Positions 16,286 to 25,751 are shown, counted from the stretch's first letter. The stretch: DNA of 64,000 nt from an uncultured Eubacteriales bacterium (GCA_958352145.1 CATWNM010000001.1:1-64000), one strand, 5' to 3'. The notes: generated by a model from the letters alone, not told the origin. Made by a program: numbers and translations.

Positions 16286-16837
16286 TCAAGGTATTATAGC
16301 AATTCCAGCAAGCAAATCGGCATAGCAGGTATCGGCAGAAAAATCGATTTCGAAACGCACGCCGAGAATTTTGATAAAACGCGCTGAAGCAAAGTTATAG
16401 GTACTCAGCGGACGATCGAACGCGTCGTCCGAATGAGCGGCAACAAGAATTTCTCCCTGTTCCGAAAATCCGCTCACAAGCAACGTATGATAGTAATCTC
16501 CCTCGGCGTTTGCAAGCTGTACGACATCCCCCACAGCCACCCTTGTCTCGTCGACTTCCGCGCCGTAAGGTCCCACGCCCGCATTGCCTGTCATAAAGTT
16601 ATAAAAGAATTCTACGCCCGTCCATGAAGCCGTGCGAGAATTTTCATCCAAATAATACCAACCAAAAACAGGCGTAAAGTTCATTTGACAACTTCCAGCA
16701 AATACGCATTGGGAAACAAAATTGGTGCAGTCGCCGCCTATGCCGGTATAATTATAAAATAGCGGATTCCGTGCAGCCGCCCAAGTTTGCGCATATTCCT
16801 GCGCGCGTCTGCGATCATACGGCCGTTCTACTAACAT
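16286..16837 (-). CDS. Amidase_6-type cysteine amidase domain protein
   Basis: 183 residues, one domain of the putative amidase type (PF12671-like). The catalytic Cys is in GIGGDCTNFVSQCVF, the family hallmark, and a His is in DYYHTLLVSGF. Residues near ILVAAHSDDAFDRPLSTYN also fit the family. Members are usually secreted, but no signal peptide is visible; the start is fixed by GAGGTGATTTT before ATG. It is therefore either cytoplasmic or exported by another route. It lies next to the distal end of the CRISPR array, with no obvious functional link. Confidence 0.75.
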   Translation of the reverse strand: MLVERPYDRRRAQEYAQTWAAARNPLFYNYTGIGGDCTNFVSQCVFAGSCQMNFTPVFGWYYLDENSRTASWTGVEFFYNFMTGNAGVGPYGAEVDETRVAVGDVVQLANAEGDYYHTLLVSGFSEQGEILVAAHSDDAFDRPLSTYNFASARFIKILGVRFEIDFSADTCYADLLAGIAIIP

Positions 16838-16956
16838 AAAATCACCTCAAACAAAGCATATGCAAAAACGCGCAAAGGCGTGCCGCGCGCTGAAGAAGGC
16901 AACGGCATCTGACGTGCAGATTCATGCTGCGGCAGAGGCAATTATCAATGCTGAGA

Positions 16957-17649
16957 TTATATATCCACGCCTCCGCGTGGGAGGCGACCGGACGCTGCCT
17001 CACTTAGTCAGGCGGCTGCTTTATTTCAATCCACGCCTCCGCGTGGGAGGCGACTCAAGCAGCACTCGTTTAACTGTGTCGCCACTGGCATTTCAATCCA
17101 CGCCTCCGCGTGGGAGGCGACTGCTGCTAATAATTTGTCTTGGTCATTTTCTTTAATTTCAATCCACGCCTCCGCGTGGGAGGCGACGAGGCCGTAATTT
17201 TATTTTTTTCTGCATAAACGCATTTCAATCCACGCCTCCGCGTGGGAGGCGACGCGCGGAAACGGTAGACGCCTTGACGGACAGCGCCATTTCAATCCAC
17301 GCCTCCGCGTGGGAGGCGACATTGCATCATAAATATGGATGTTGTAACGCTATAATTTCAATCCACGCCTCCGCGTGGGAGGCGACTGTGCAGAAATTTG
17401 CGATCTATTTTGAGGACCTATTTCAATCCACGCCTCCGCGTGGGAGGCGACTTTGCCGTATAAGTGGATGCGTAAAAAGCGGTATATTTCAATCCACGCC
17501 TCCGCGTGGGAGGCGACTTTGCCGTATAAGTGGATGCGTAAAAAGCGGTATATTTCAATCCACGCCTCCGCGTGGGAGGCGACTTCTCTCAATGATTTTT
17601 CTGTTTCTCTCTCTAAAATTTCAATCCACGCCTCCGCGTGGGAGGCGAC
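16957..17649 (-). CRISPR. Type I-C CRISPR array, 11 repeats and 10 spacers
   Basis: Repeats of 32 bp begin at 16957 (degenerate), 17023, 17090, 17156, 17222, 17289, 17355, 17420, 17486, 17552 and 17618. In transcript sense (reverse strand) the repeat starts GTCGCCTCCCACGCGGAGGC and ends GTGGATTGAAAT, the type I-C form. Spacers are 33-35 bp. The leader-distal repeat at 16957-16988 has lost its 3' handle sequence. Spacers 17452-17485 and 17518-17551 are identical. The leader lies on the cas2 side, so new spacers enter at the high-coordinate end. Confidence 0.97.
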
Positions 17650-17821
17650 AGCAAATTTGTATAATTATATCATACAAATTTTGAAAAACTAAGCAAAAAC
17701 TTAAAAAAACATAATTATTTTAAACGAACAATGTAAATTTACTGCCCGTACAGACCTTTCTACCCGCATTTCAACGATGCGAACCTCCCACAGTTTTCAT
17801 GTGCGCTTATACTTCGCATCG
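17650..17821 (-). promoter_or_regulatory. CRISPR leader
   Basis: AT-rich stretch between the array and cas2. Next to the first repeat is an inverted repeat AAATTTGTAT (17653-17662) and ATACAAATTT (17672-17681), with a TATAAT between the arms on the reverse strand that could be the pre-crRNA -10 box. A weaker stem joins 17776-17783 and 17813-17820, just after cas2. The leader probably carries the array promoter and integration signals. Confidence 0.65.
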
Positions 17822-18112
17822 TCAAATAATCAGCGTACTTTCCGGCAAATAAGACTGTTTGCATCCGAAATGCTCCACTTTATTTTCATACTTATTTCCC
17901 AAATAATAAAACCGAAGACTATCCTTTTCCGAGTCCATAATCGCGCATAGTTTGGCCTGAAGCATCTTACACTGCGCAGCGTCCAAAAGGCACTCAAAAA
18001 CCGAACACTGTACCCGCTGACCATAATTTACGCATTGCCTAGCGATTTTTCTGAGTCTCTTTCTGCCCTCTGCATCTTCTGTGTTCACATCATACGTAAT
18101 CAGCACCAACAT
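17822..18112 (-). CDS. cas2: CRISPR-associated endonuclease Cas2
   Basis: 96 residues from ATG 18112 (MLVLITYDVNTED). The ferredoxin-like fold begins with beta strand 1 and the catalytic Asp in ITYDV, followed by RLRKIARQCVNYGQRVQCSV with the usual GxRVQxSVFE pattern. Cas2 dimers bridge two Cas1 dimers during spacer integration. It lies 4 nt after cas1 and is the last cas gene before the array. Confidence 0.95.
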   Translation of the reverse strand: MLVLITYDVNTEDAEGRKRLRKIARQCVNYGQRVQCSVFECLLDAAQCKMLQAKLCAIMDSEKDSLRFYYLGNKYENKVEHFGCKQSYLPESTLII

Positions 18113-18116
18113 AAAA

Positions 18117-19148
18117 TCACTTCCATAAAAACGGCGGATACGCATCCATATCGCCGCGCAAATACCGTGCCAAAAGTAGAGCCTGAACATACGGAATGAG
18201 CCCCCATTCCATCTTTTCTTCCAGAAACGGATGACTTAGTGCATCTTTCTTTTTTTCCTGCCAGCACTTTAAAAACGTTCGCCTGCCATCCTCATTCAAT
18301 AATACGGCTCCACTCTCCGTCGTCTCAAAATTCTCCGCTTTAATCATCCGATTATTAATCATCGTCAGCACAAACCGATCCGCCATGCATGGACGCAATT
18401 CCTCCATCAAATCAAGCGCAAGAGACATTCTTCCCGGGCGGTCACGATGCATAAACCCAACGTAGGCATCAAGTCCAACGCTTTCCAGCGCCGAAGCGCA
18501 GTCATGTAAAAGCAGGTTATACGCAAACGAAAGCATCGCGTTGACATGATCTAGCGGCGGTCTTCGGTTACGCCCATGAAAATAAAATATGTCTTTGTGA
18601 TTCAAAATCATATGGTCTAAGACGCCAAAATACGACGAAGCCGCGGCGCCCTCTACCCCGCGCAGGCTGTCAAGAGAAGTCTGCTGCATGATCTGCGGCA
18701 GCATCTGCTGCAGTTGTCCGGATGCGGCGCCAAGCGCAGCATCATCCACGCACAGCCCGTGATCACGCCGGGTGCGCTCGATGCTGCGCCGGGCATTATA
18801 CAGCTTTCCAAACAGCATGCACCGCGCCGCAAGGCAGCTTTGCGACTCATCGTCCGCGATGCGGTATTGGCGGCGGCGCAGCAAAACGTTCCCATTATTT
18901 TCTCCGCAGGTTCTGGCTAAAAATTTTCCTTGCGGCGTGCAGAAAGAAAAAGCAATTCCCCGCTTGGCACAAGCTCCGAGCAAAGCCGGCGACGCACCTG
19001 CGTAAGAAAACGAAATAATACCGCAAAAATTGTGCAGCGGATATCTTGCAACATGCTGCTTTTCCCGATTGGCTACAACGTTTTCCCCGTCTAGTGACAA
19101 ATACAAATCCTCTGAAGTCACAAACAACGTATTCAACAAATGTTTCAT
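18117..19148 (-). CDS. cas1: CRISPR-associated integrase Cas1 (type I-C)
   Basis: 343 residues, the usual length. The N-terminal beta domain begins MKHLLNTLFVTSEDLYLSLD. The helical catalytic domain contains LRGVEGAAASSYFGVLDHMI (catalytic Glu), NAMLSFAYNLL, LDAYVGFMHRDRPGRMSLAL (catalytic His) and DLMEELRPCMAD (acidic metal ligand). It integrates new spacers with Cas2, with Cas4 selecting PAM-containing ends. Three nt after cas4. Confidence 0.96.
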   Translation of the reverse strand: MKHLLNTLFVTSEDLYLSLDGENVVANREKQHVARYPLHNFCGIISFSYAGASPALLGACAKRGIAFSFCTPQGKFLARTCGENNGNVLLRRRQYRIADDESQSCLAARCMLFGKLYNARRSIERTRRDHGLCVDDAALGAASGQLQQMLPQIMQQTSLDSLRGVEGAAASSYFGVLDHMILNHKDIFYFHGRNRRPPLDHVNAMLSFAYNLLLHDCASALESVGLDAYVGFMHRDRPGRMSLALDLMEELRPCMADRFVLTMINNRMIKAENFETTESGAVLLNEDGRRTFLKCWQEKKKDALSHPFLEEKMEWGLIPYVQALLLARYLRGDMDAYPPFLWK

Positions 19149-19151
19149 GTT

Positions 19152-19808
19152 TTACTCCCCTGCAGCACACTCGATATACGCGGCGGCCGACCCGCCGCGC
19201 AGCAGCTTCGGCAAGCAGATTTCTTTAAGCGAACAGGCGTTGCAGGATTTTGTGGGCCTGACCTTCGGCGTATATCCGCGCTTGTACATGCTGTGCATCT
19301 CCAAAATCGCGTCCCGGACACCCGCACGCAGTGCCTCCGTAAATTCAACTTCCGTCCTATGCCGCGTCTCTCCGGAATACAACGCGCCCTTTGGAATATC
19401 ACAGCACAGCATCTCTTCAAGACACATAGCCTGTCCGCACAATTGAAGATGATCTCCTGCGCGCAGATTATGGCCGCTTCTCTTATACTCGACCGGGTAT
19501 GGCTGCCATAATCCTTCACGCCCCTCGAGCACTGCGCCGTCCGCCGCGCGCCTAAACTCCAAAACATCGCACGCGCCAGACACGCCGAGCGTCGAAGAAA
19601 ATATGCGGATGCCGCGCGCAATCAGCAAATCACCCCGGCTTTCGCGCAAGGTCGCATCGTGCGCTTTCGCATGCATCAACCGGCCGTCGGCCGTCCGATA
19701 ATTTTCTTCCCATTGCTGCTCGATATGAATCAGCGCCCACTGGCGGCGGCAAAATGCAAAATGCTGAATGCCCGAAAGCATCAAAAACTCGTCCTCATTA
19801 TACGCCAT
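19152..19808 (-). CDS. cas4: CRISPR-associated Cas4 exonuclease
   Basis: 218 residues. RecB-type nuclease with iron-sulfur cluster cysteines: one near the start (GIQHFAFCRRQWALI) and three at the end (KSCNACSLKEICLP). The nuclease core includes GACDVLEFRRA and YPVEYKRSGHN (Asp, Glu, Lys). It processes pre-spacers and sets their PAM and orientation. It overlaps cas7 by 11 nt. Confidence 0.95.
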   Translation of the reverse strand: MAYNEDEFLMLSGIQHFAFCRRQWALIHIEQQWEENYRTADGRLMHAKAHDATLRESRGDLLIARGIRIFSSTLGVSGACDVLEFRRAADGAVLEGREGLWQPYPVEYKRSGHNLRAGDHLQLCGQAMCLEEMLCCDIPKGALYSGETRHRTEVEFTEALRAGVRDAILEMHSMYKRGYTPKVRPTKSCNACSLKEICLPKLLRGGSAAAYIECAAGE

Positions 19809-20640
19809 CGATCACCTCGCATTGAAGGTCCGGAAGCGTATGCAGCGTGATTTCATAGTCGTCGATATCGGAAGCCTCCTCAAGCCCCTGCTTCAGCTGC
19901 ACATCGACCAAGCGGTGAACCTGCGCCGAGGAATACTGCCCGATTTTAGAATTATGTTCCCACCAGTACAGCCTGTACACCTCCATCGAACCATCCGGAC
20001 GCGCCGAAGAGGCGTCGTTGACAAACAGCGTGCGCAGGCATTCTTTGATAATTTGCGCGTCTTCGTAGCTGAAACCGGTTTTTTCCGCAAGCTGTACGTT
20101 GATGGCGCCCTTGATCCTGTAAAAGCCATAGCGGACAAAGTGCTTCATACCCATGGTATCGCTCCCGCGTTTCTCGCCGGGCTCGCTGTTCACGCTTTTG
20201 GTGATCTGCATAGACCGTACCTCAATTGGAAACACACTCACTGCCTGATGGATAGAAACCGGCCCGCGTATGCCTCCGGACACATCCTCCGACTCCTTCG
20301 ACTTAAAAGCGAATACCTGACCGAAGCTGCGGACGTCCATCCATGTCTGACAGGCAAGCTTGGCATATTCTTCCCTGCTGCCGGTCTGCGCAATCATTTT
20401 TGCGCGCTCTCTAAGACAAGTGCACCCATCGTCAGAGCGATCGGCCGACTGCACGAAAATACGGTATCCCATATCCTGCATGCGGTTGCGGATCTTGCGC
20501 TTAATACACACATCGGATATTTCGCCAAATCCATCGTAGTCAATTCTCGGACGATTTCCATTTAAGGGATCGCCGTTTGAATTGGCCATTTTGACGCTGA
20601 CCAGCGCCGTAAAGTCGATTTTGTTCTTCAGTTCACTCAT
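19798..20640 (-). CDS. cas7: Type I-C Cascade backbone protein Cas7 (Csd2)
   Basis: 280 residues. The start MSELKNKIDFTALVSVKMAN and NGDPLNGNRPRIDYDGFGEI are characteristic of Csd2/Cas7c, followed by SDVCIKRKIRNRMQD. Several copies coat the crRNA spacer. It overlaps cas8c by 8 nt (ATGAGTGA), so translation is probably coupled. Confidence 0.95.
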   Translation of the reverse strand: MSELKNKIDFTALVSVKMANSNGDPLNGNRPRIDYDGFGEISDVCIKRKIRNRMQDMGYRIFVQSADRSDDGCTCLRERAKMIAQTGSREEYAKLACQTWMDVRSFGQVFAFKSKESEDVSGGIRGPVSIHQAVSVFPIEVRSMQITKSVNSEPGEKRGSDTMGMKHFVRYGFYRIKGAINVQLAEKTGFSYEDAQIIKECLRTLFVNDASSARPDGSMEVYRLYWWEHNSKIGQYSSAQVHRLVDVQLKQGLEEASDIDDYEITLHTLPDLQCEVIDGV

Positions 20641-22426
20641 GATCCAGTTCCTCCGTATCGTTTATTTCTTTTTTCTTGCTCATAGCCGCCTGCTGATGAA
20701 AATATCCGAGCAGGTATGTATCCTTCAAGCTTTTGCCGAGTGCCGGATCGCCCGCGTCAAGCATATCCGCGATCTCTTCGATCATATTTTTATAATACGC
20801 ACGCAGCCCCGGCGCTAATTTAGCAAAATACGGAGTCAACTGCTCATACACGATCTGCCATGCATAGGCCGGACGCCTTGCAAACACCGGCAGCATCCGA
20901 ACGGCGTTTGGCTCCCTTTTTTCCTCCTGGTCATACGTGCTCCTTTCCACTTTTTCCGCAATGGCAAGCAATCTGCCGTAAAGATAGCTGCGATCGGTCT
21001 GGTTTTTGTCCAGCGACACTGTCCATTCCTCCTTGTTTTGTCTATTTTCGTTTTTTTCGTTCCTGTATTTTCGGATCACCGCGCAGGCGGCCATCATCAG
21101 CTTTCTGCGGTCTTCATCCGAATACGTCTGCAAAAACGAAGCCCGCTGCGCCAACGCGCAAACGATATCCTGCGGGATTGCCCGCCGGTCCGAAATGCAT
21201 CCGATCAGACGTTGTATATGTTCTCCAAAAGCTTTATCGTCACGCACGATGCCAAATGCAAAATGAATAATATTGGTAAGCGGAGGCGACTGGACACCGC
21301 CATATGGAACCGCAATGCAGCAAGTCGCGTACCATGCCTCCACTCTCTCAAGAAAATCGGAACCCTTTAATTCATTGAAATAAGTGACCGACAGCCGGCC
21401 GGTAGTGGCGGCGTCAAGCGCAGCGACCACAACGCGATCGTCCGGCCGGAGCCCCTGCCTGTAGCCGCGAAACGTTTGGGCAAGATCGTCCTTATATCCG
21501 TCGTACGCATCCACAGACGGAGAAAAATTGAAAAGCACCCGCCCCGTTGGCAGAGGCGCGCCCTCCGGGCTCCAGCAAATGAACGTCCGGCCGCCCGCGG
21601 CAAATCCATAATTTGCCGCTGCCCACCGCAGTCCGTTGTGCGCCATTTGAGAGGCTGTATAGCCGAGTATATATGCCTGCCGCCCGGTTCGAAACCGTCC
21701 GCGGTAAGTAAACCCGCTTTCATCATTGGCCGAAACCAGCTTTGCACTAAAAGAAGAACGCAGAACGCCTTTCGGATGCATCGCGCATTCGGCGTCCTCC
21801 TTGCCGGAAACATAGCACAAAGTTTTTGGCAACTGCCGGTTTTGTTCGAGATAATAGCCGGTAAAACATTCAAAAAGCGTCGTATCCCGCCAGCACTCTG
21901 CCAAAACGCCGTCCGGCGGCGGAATCACGCGCCATCGGATCATGCATTTATCATACGGAGTCTGGCCGACACCACCCTTTGCCGGGACGTCCGCCTCCGC
22001 GCCGATCACGCCTGCCTGCGCAAGGTCTTGCACAATATTTCCCTTTTGAATATACGTGAGCACCGCCCTGACCTTTGGATGCGAATACGCGGACCCTGCC
22101 CAATCTGCCAGTTGCCGCACATAGAAATCATATTTTATGCCGCCAAACGGCGCAAGATAGCACAATTGATCGCACAACGGATGCGGCGCGCACTTTGAAG
22201 AAGAACGGCAGGCCGACTCCACAGTCACAGGTACGATGGTTTTCTCCTCACCTTCCGAAACCGCGGCGGCGTTTTCAAACCTGCCGCCGTCCGTAATCGT
22301 AATTTCGATCTGCGCCTTCAAAACAGCATGCGCAATCGGTACAAGCGGTTCTTTTCCTACGGTCTCAATCCCAGCAAAAGCGCGGCGCGCCTCATAAGTG
22401 CGGTAGCCCGCCTGCAGAATACCCAA
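20633..22426 (-). CDS. cas8c: Type I-C Cascade large subunit Cas8c (Csd1)
   Basis: 597 residues, the normal Csd1 length. It starts with TTG directly after the cas5 stop (TGATTG), with AGGAGGTGC upstream. The N-terminal part reads MGILQAGYRTYEARRAFAGI and the C terminus holds the helical bundle found in the family (TYLLGYFHQQAAMSKKKE). Cas8c recognises the PAM and opens the target. In type I-C an internal start of cas8c often makes a separate Cas11-like subunit from this C-terminal part; an internal start was not resolved here. Confidence 0.94.
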   Translation of the reverse strand: MGILQAGYRTYEARRAFAGIETVGKEPLVPIAHAVLKAQIEITITDGGRFENAAAVSEGEEKTIVPVTVESACRSSSKCAPHPLCDQLCYLAPFGGIKYDFYVRQLADWAGSAYSHPKVRAVLTYIQKGNIVQDLAQAGVIGAEADVPAKGGVGQTPYDKCMIRWRVIPPPDGVLAECWRDTTLFECFTGYYLEQNRQLPKTLCYVSGKEDAECAMHPKGVLRSSFSAKLVSANDESGFTYRGRFRTGRQAYILGYTASQMAHNGLRWAAANYGFAAGGRTFICWSPEGAPLPTGRVLFNFSPSVDAYDGYKDDLAQTFRGYRQGLRPDDRVVVAALDAATTGRLSVTYFNELKGSDFLERVEAWYATCCIAVPYGGVQSPPLTNIIHFAFGIVRDDKAFGEHIQRLIGCISDRRAIPQDIVCALAQRASFLQTYSDEDRRKLMMAACAVIRKYRNEKNENRQNKEEWTVSLDKNQTDRSYLYGRLLAIAEKVERSTYDQEEKREPNAVRMLPVFARRPAYAWQIVYEQLTPYFAKLAPGLRAYYKNMIEEIADMLDAGDPALGKSLKDTYLLGYFHQQAAMSKKKEINDTEELDHE

Positions 22427-23155
22427 TCACAGCACCTCCTGTTCAAAGTCATACACCGTCTGAAAATTGCCGTCTTGCGCTCCAAACGGTTTGATTTTCA
22501 TCTCCCGCACGGTTCTAGTAATGCTACAATCCTCCGGACGCACGAATTCAAGGACACCGTTTTGCATGACGGGATACCAAAAACGCACGGTCATCTTATC
22601 CTCCGTCTGATCGGAATACGCCTCGTCCGCATAGGTCAATCCATGATAGGTCAACCCAAAAGCAAGTTCAGGCGTATCGTCATAATACCCTTTGCCGCTG
22701 CCGAACGCGCAGGGAACAATATAACCCTGGCATTCCCTTGTCCCGAGAAAGATATCCCGCCGACCGCCGCGCTCGATCATCCGCTTGGCGATATTGTGAT
22801 GTTTGTTCTCGTTTCGGTCCGCCGCAAGTTCAGGCCGGTTCATATTCCATTCAAAATGCGCCCTAACCTGATAACGGCAGTTCTTTAAATATGTAAAATA
22901 AGAAAGATCGTTGCCTTTCTCATATTTCATACGCCGAATCCCTTTCACTGCAGTCTGGATTGGATTCATCACCCGAACGCTGTCGATCACCCACACGATC
23001 GTCGGCTTCCAGTAGGCGGATTCCAGCGCCCCTTTCAGCGCTTCGTACGTAGGAATCTGCAAGGTACACTTTTCGCCGCCGACCCGCATGACCGGATCGG
23101 AAAACAACGCATAATCGCCAAATAGTTCAAATTCAACCGTGTTTCTGTAAACCAT
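22427..23155 (-). CDS. cas5c: Type I-C crRNA-processing protein Cas5 (Cas5d/Csd5 type)
   Basis: 242 residues from ATG 23155 (MVYRNTVEFELFGDYALFSD), preceded by GGGAGGAAGAG; the longer frame into the cas3 tail is unlikely. In type I-C this protein replaces Cas6 and cuts the repeat hairpin to make crRNAs while capping the 5' handle. Family segments include PVMRVGGEKCTLQIPTYEAL and MKYEKGNDLSYFTYL. It lies 40 nt after cas3 and directly before cas8c. Confidence 0.94.
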   Translation of the reverse strand: MVYRNTVEFELFGDYALFSDPVMRVGGEKCTLQIPTYEALKGALESAYWKPTIVWVIDSVRVMNPIQTAVKGIRRMKYEKGNDLSYFTYLKNCRYQVRAHFEWNMNRPELAADRNENKHHNIAKRMIERGGRRDIFLGTRECQGYIVPCAFGSGKGYYDDTPELAFGLTYHGLTYADEAYSDQTEDKMTVRFWYPVMQNGVLEFVRPEDCSITRTVREMKIKPFGAQDGNFQTVYDFEQEVL

Positions 23156-23195
23156 ATTTCTCTTCCTCCCTTTCTTCAACGCTATATTTTCTCGC

Positions 23196-25577
23196 CTACA
23201 ATTCGATAAAACGACTGGCCGGCGCTTCCATTGAAAAACCGCAGTCTCCGTCATAATACGCGGCGTCAAGGATAAAAACCGAACCGCATTCCAGTGCGCG
23301 CACCGCGCCGCACGCCGTCAGGTGTTTTTGCTGATATTCAAAGAGCGAGACGGTATATTCCGCTGCCTTTTGATACAGATGGGAACGATATGTCAAACTG
23401 TGCGCCGCGCGCGCCGAATATAAATCTGCAATCAATTCAGCGCCCGCTTCATACGGCACGATCACGTCGACGGCAGAATCGTCAAATACGCGAAATGTTT
23501 TTCCCGCCGTCTCAAAAGCCTGATGCATCGTATAGTTTTTTTGACTTTCACAACGATAAGCGCCCGTCGAATTTGTTGAGAGCCATTCGTAAATCGTTGC
23601 TCCATACGCGCCAGCCGGATAATCCTGACTTCCGGCTTTTGCTCCTTTATACAGTTCGGAATAATACGCCGTCACAGACGCCCCGCTTGTCAAATCCTCG
23701 CCGTATATCTCAGGATGGCGGCTATAGCGCAGCAGAAATGATTCAGCCGCCTGCTGCGCTTGCCTGATCTCCGGCAGCGCGTCCAGCCGTTCCTCGCGCA
23801 GATTGACGATGTATACCGGGCAAAGCCGGCCAAATTCACCGCTGCGGTTACATCTCCCCGCTGCCTGTATCACATTGTCAAGGCCTGCTGCGATCCGTAT
23901 CACGCAGCCAAATGAAAAATCGACGCCCGCTTCAACCATCTGTGTGGAAATACAAACGACTTTTTCTTTACTTTCCAGCGACGCGGCAATGTCTGAAAGC
24001 ACCCGCCTCCGGTGCGCCATACACATGGCCGTCGATAAATGAAACGCTTTCACAGCGCAGCTTTCCCGAACGGAGATATACAGACTTTTGGCCTCCGCCT
24101 TTGTATTGCACACGACCAGCAGACTGTCGTTTTCCTCTATGCATGTCAATATAAACTGACCGAGTTCACCGGCAGAATACCCCGCTGGCTTTCGCCGGTC
24201 AATAATGTTTGTCCGCTTGAACAATGCGAGATCCTCAGGGCTGCACACATACAACTCCGGGTCGGCCGCATACCGGATCTTATGAAACGTGCGGTCGAGA
24301 CAGGGCTGCGTTGCCGAGCAATGCACAATCGTGCATCCGCAAAAAACCGCCAGATAATTCATAGCAAGATTGAAGAGCGTGAGCATGTTCCGTGGCACCG
24401 ACTGCACCTCGTCAATGACGATCACACTGTTGCGCAGCGCTGCCATGCGGCGAACGGCGGAGGTCTGACCAGCAAACAGCGTATTCAAAAACTGCACAAG
24501 CGTGGTAATGATAATCGGAGCATTCCAGTTTTGTATCCCCGTTTCGCTGATATCCGGCGGCGTCAGATCCAAAATGTTTTGATCCCGTACGACGTTGGAA
24601 TGATGCTCAAGTACGGCGCAACCATCTCCTATAAACGACCGCCAAACTTTGGCGTTCTGTTCCAGAATACTCAAAAGCGGAATAACCAAAATGACATTTC
24701 CTCCCTTTTGAGCCGCCGAAGCAAGCGCAAAACGCAGAGTCGCCAGCGTTTTGCCGCCGCCGGTCGGAACCGTCAGCCGGTAAATCCCGCACGCGCCCTC
24801 CGCGCGGCTGCGGCAGGCATTGGATATTTTCCGGCGAACTGCATCCAGCCCGCTTTTTTCGGGCATCTGGCGCAATCTGGATTCCACGCCCGCCAAAAGA
24901 CCGGCAAAAGAGACCGTTCGATTCTTCGTCAAATTTCCCGATATAAATTCAGCGGTATCCCGCCTGTCCCCTTCGATCACAGCAGCGAGAACCTGTCTTG
25001 CCAGCATCGAAACGCAGAACATCGCTTCCCCCAAGTCCGCCGCCGACGCGTTGCAGCGGGTGATAAATTCAGCCGTTTCCTGTTCGGCCAAAGAAAACAG
25101 TCGATCCAACTCCTGCGTGCCGGCGCAACATTTTAGATAATTGCTTTCTGCCTCCGCATAGTCTATTCCCTCTTTCTGAAGACGATACAGATAGCCGTTT
25201 TGCCCCTCGGGAGAAATGCAGTCAAATTGTCCGTGATGCGCGCCAACCGCAAACGCGATGATCTCCGCAGTCAGCGTCTGCAAAGACGGAGGTGCATTTT
25301 TGTGCCAGCGCGCCATTACGAACCGCACACCCGCAAACGTATGGTTGACGCTCCCGCGCCGGACCGGTTCGCCGCGCGACGCGCACGCAAGATATGTCCG
25401 AAACCTTTCCGTATATTTTCCAAAATCATGGAGCAGTCCCGCCAAATACGCTAGTTGCTTTATGTGGCTCGGCGCTGCTGATTTTGCATGCGCCGCGCAG
25501 TTTCTGCAATGTGTTTCCACAGTCTGTACGCATTCGGCGCCGTCGTTTCCAAATTTTATATGCGCAGGAAAATACAT
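23196..25577 (-). CDS. cas3: CRISPR-associated nuclease-helicase Cas3
   Basis: 793 residues. The N-terminal HD nuclease contains the metal motif LAYLAGLLHDFGKYTERFRT with further His residues (NHTFAGVRF, VGAHHGQFD). The superfamily 2 helicase has Walker A VPTGGGKTLATLRFALA, the DExx box VIDEVQSVPRNML and the SATQP motif III. The C-terminal helicase half includes QMVEAGVDFSFGCVIR and QAAGRCNRSGE. It degrades target DNA marked by Cascade. First gene of the cas operon, with AGGAGAGACG before ATG. Confidence 0.95.
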   Translation of the reverse strand: MYFPAHIKFGNDGAECVQTVETHCRNCAAHAKSAAPSHIKQLAYLAGLLHDFGKYTERFRTYLACASRGEPVRRGSVNHTFAGVRFVMARWHKNAPPSLQTLTAEIIAFAVGAHHGQFDCISPEGQNGYLYRLQKEGIDYAEAESNYLKCCAGTQELDRLFSLAEQETAEFITRCNASAADLGEAMFCVSMLARQVLAAVIEGDRRDTAEFISGNLTKNRTVSFAGLLAGVESRLRQMPEKSGLDAVRRKISNACRSRAEGACGIYRLTVPTGGGKTLATLRFALASAAQKGGNVILVIPLLSILEQNAKVWRSFIGDGCAVLEHHSNVVRDQNILDLTPPDISETGIQNWNAPIIITTLVQFLNTLFAGQTSAVRRMAALRNSVIVIDEVQSVPRNMLTLFNLAMNYLAVFCGCTIVHCSATQPCLDRTFHKIRYAADPELYVCSPEDLALFKRTNIIDRRKPAGYSAGELGQFILTCIEENDSLLVVCNTKAEAKSLYISVRESCAVKAFHLSTAMCMAHRRRVLSDIAASLESKEKVVCISTQMVEAGVDFSFGCVIRIAAGLDNVIQAAGRCNRSGEFGRLCPVYIVNLREERLDALPEIRQAQQAAESFLLRYSRHPEIYGEDLTSGASVTAYYSELYKGAKAGSQDYPAGAYGATIYEWLSTNSTGAYRCESQKNYTMHQAFETAGKTFRVFDDSAVDVIVPYEAGAELIADLYSARAAHSLTYRSHLYQKAAEYTVSLFEYQQKHLTACGAVRALECGSVFILDAAYYDGDCGFSMEAPASRFIEL

Positions 25578-25608
25578 AATCGTCTCTCCTGAGATTCATT
25601 TTTTACTA

Positions 25609-25637
25609 ATATTACCATATTTTTCAAAAAAATTCAA
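25609..25637 (-). promoter_or_regulatory. Promoter of the cas operon
   Basis: On the reverse strand TTGAAT (25637-25632), a 17-bp spacer and TAATAT (25614-25609), about 32 nt before cas3. The surrounding 120 bp are very AT-rich. Confidence 0.6.
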
Positions 25638-25700
25638 TATTTTTGTGGAAATTTCGTTCGTTATTTTAAGAAAATGAACGCACCCATTTGACAATAAAAT

Positions 25701-25741
25701 AAAAAATCTGCGCGATCCCAACGTAAAGGAATCGCGCAGAT
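25701..25741 (-). terminator. Terminator of the tRNA unit
   Basis: ATCTGCGCGAT (25706-25716) pairs with ATCGCGCAGAT (25731-25741); on the reverse strand it is followed by TTTTTTATTTTATTG. Confidence 0.85.
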
Positions 25742-25751
25742 CTCTATAAAA

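Noticed and set aside
16860..17692. Open frames across the CRISPR array on both strands (for example repeated HASAWEAT or HAEAWIE peptides)
   Set aside because: They are translations of the 32-bp repeats and have no ribosome binding sites.
24039..25136. 365-codon plus-strand frame opposite cas3
   Set aside because: Cas3 on the other strand has complete HD and helicase motifs; the frame is a by-product of GC-rich codon use.
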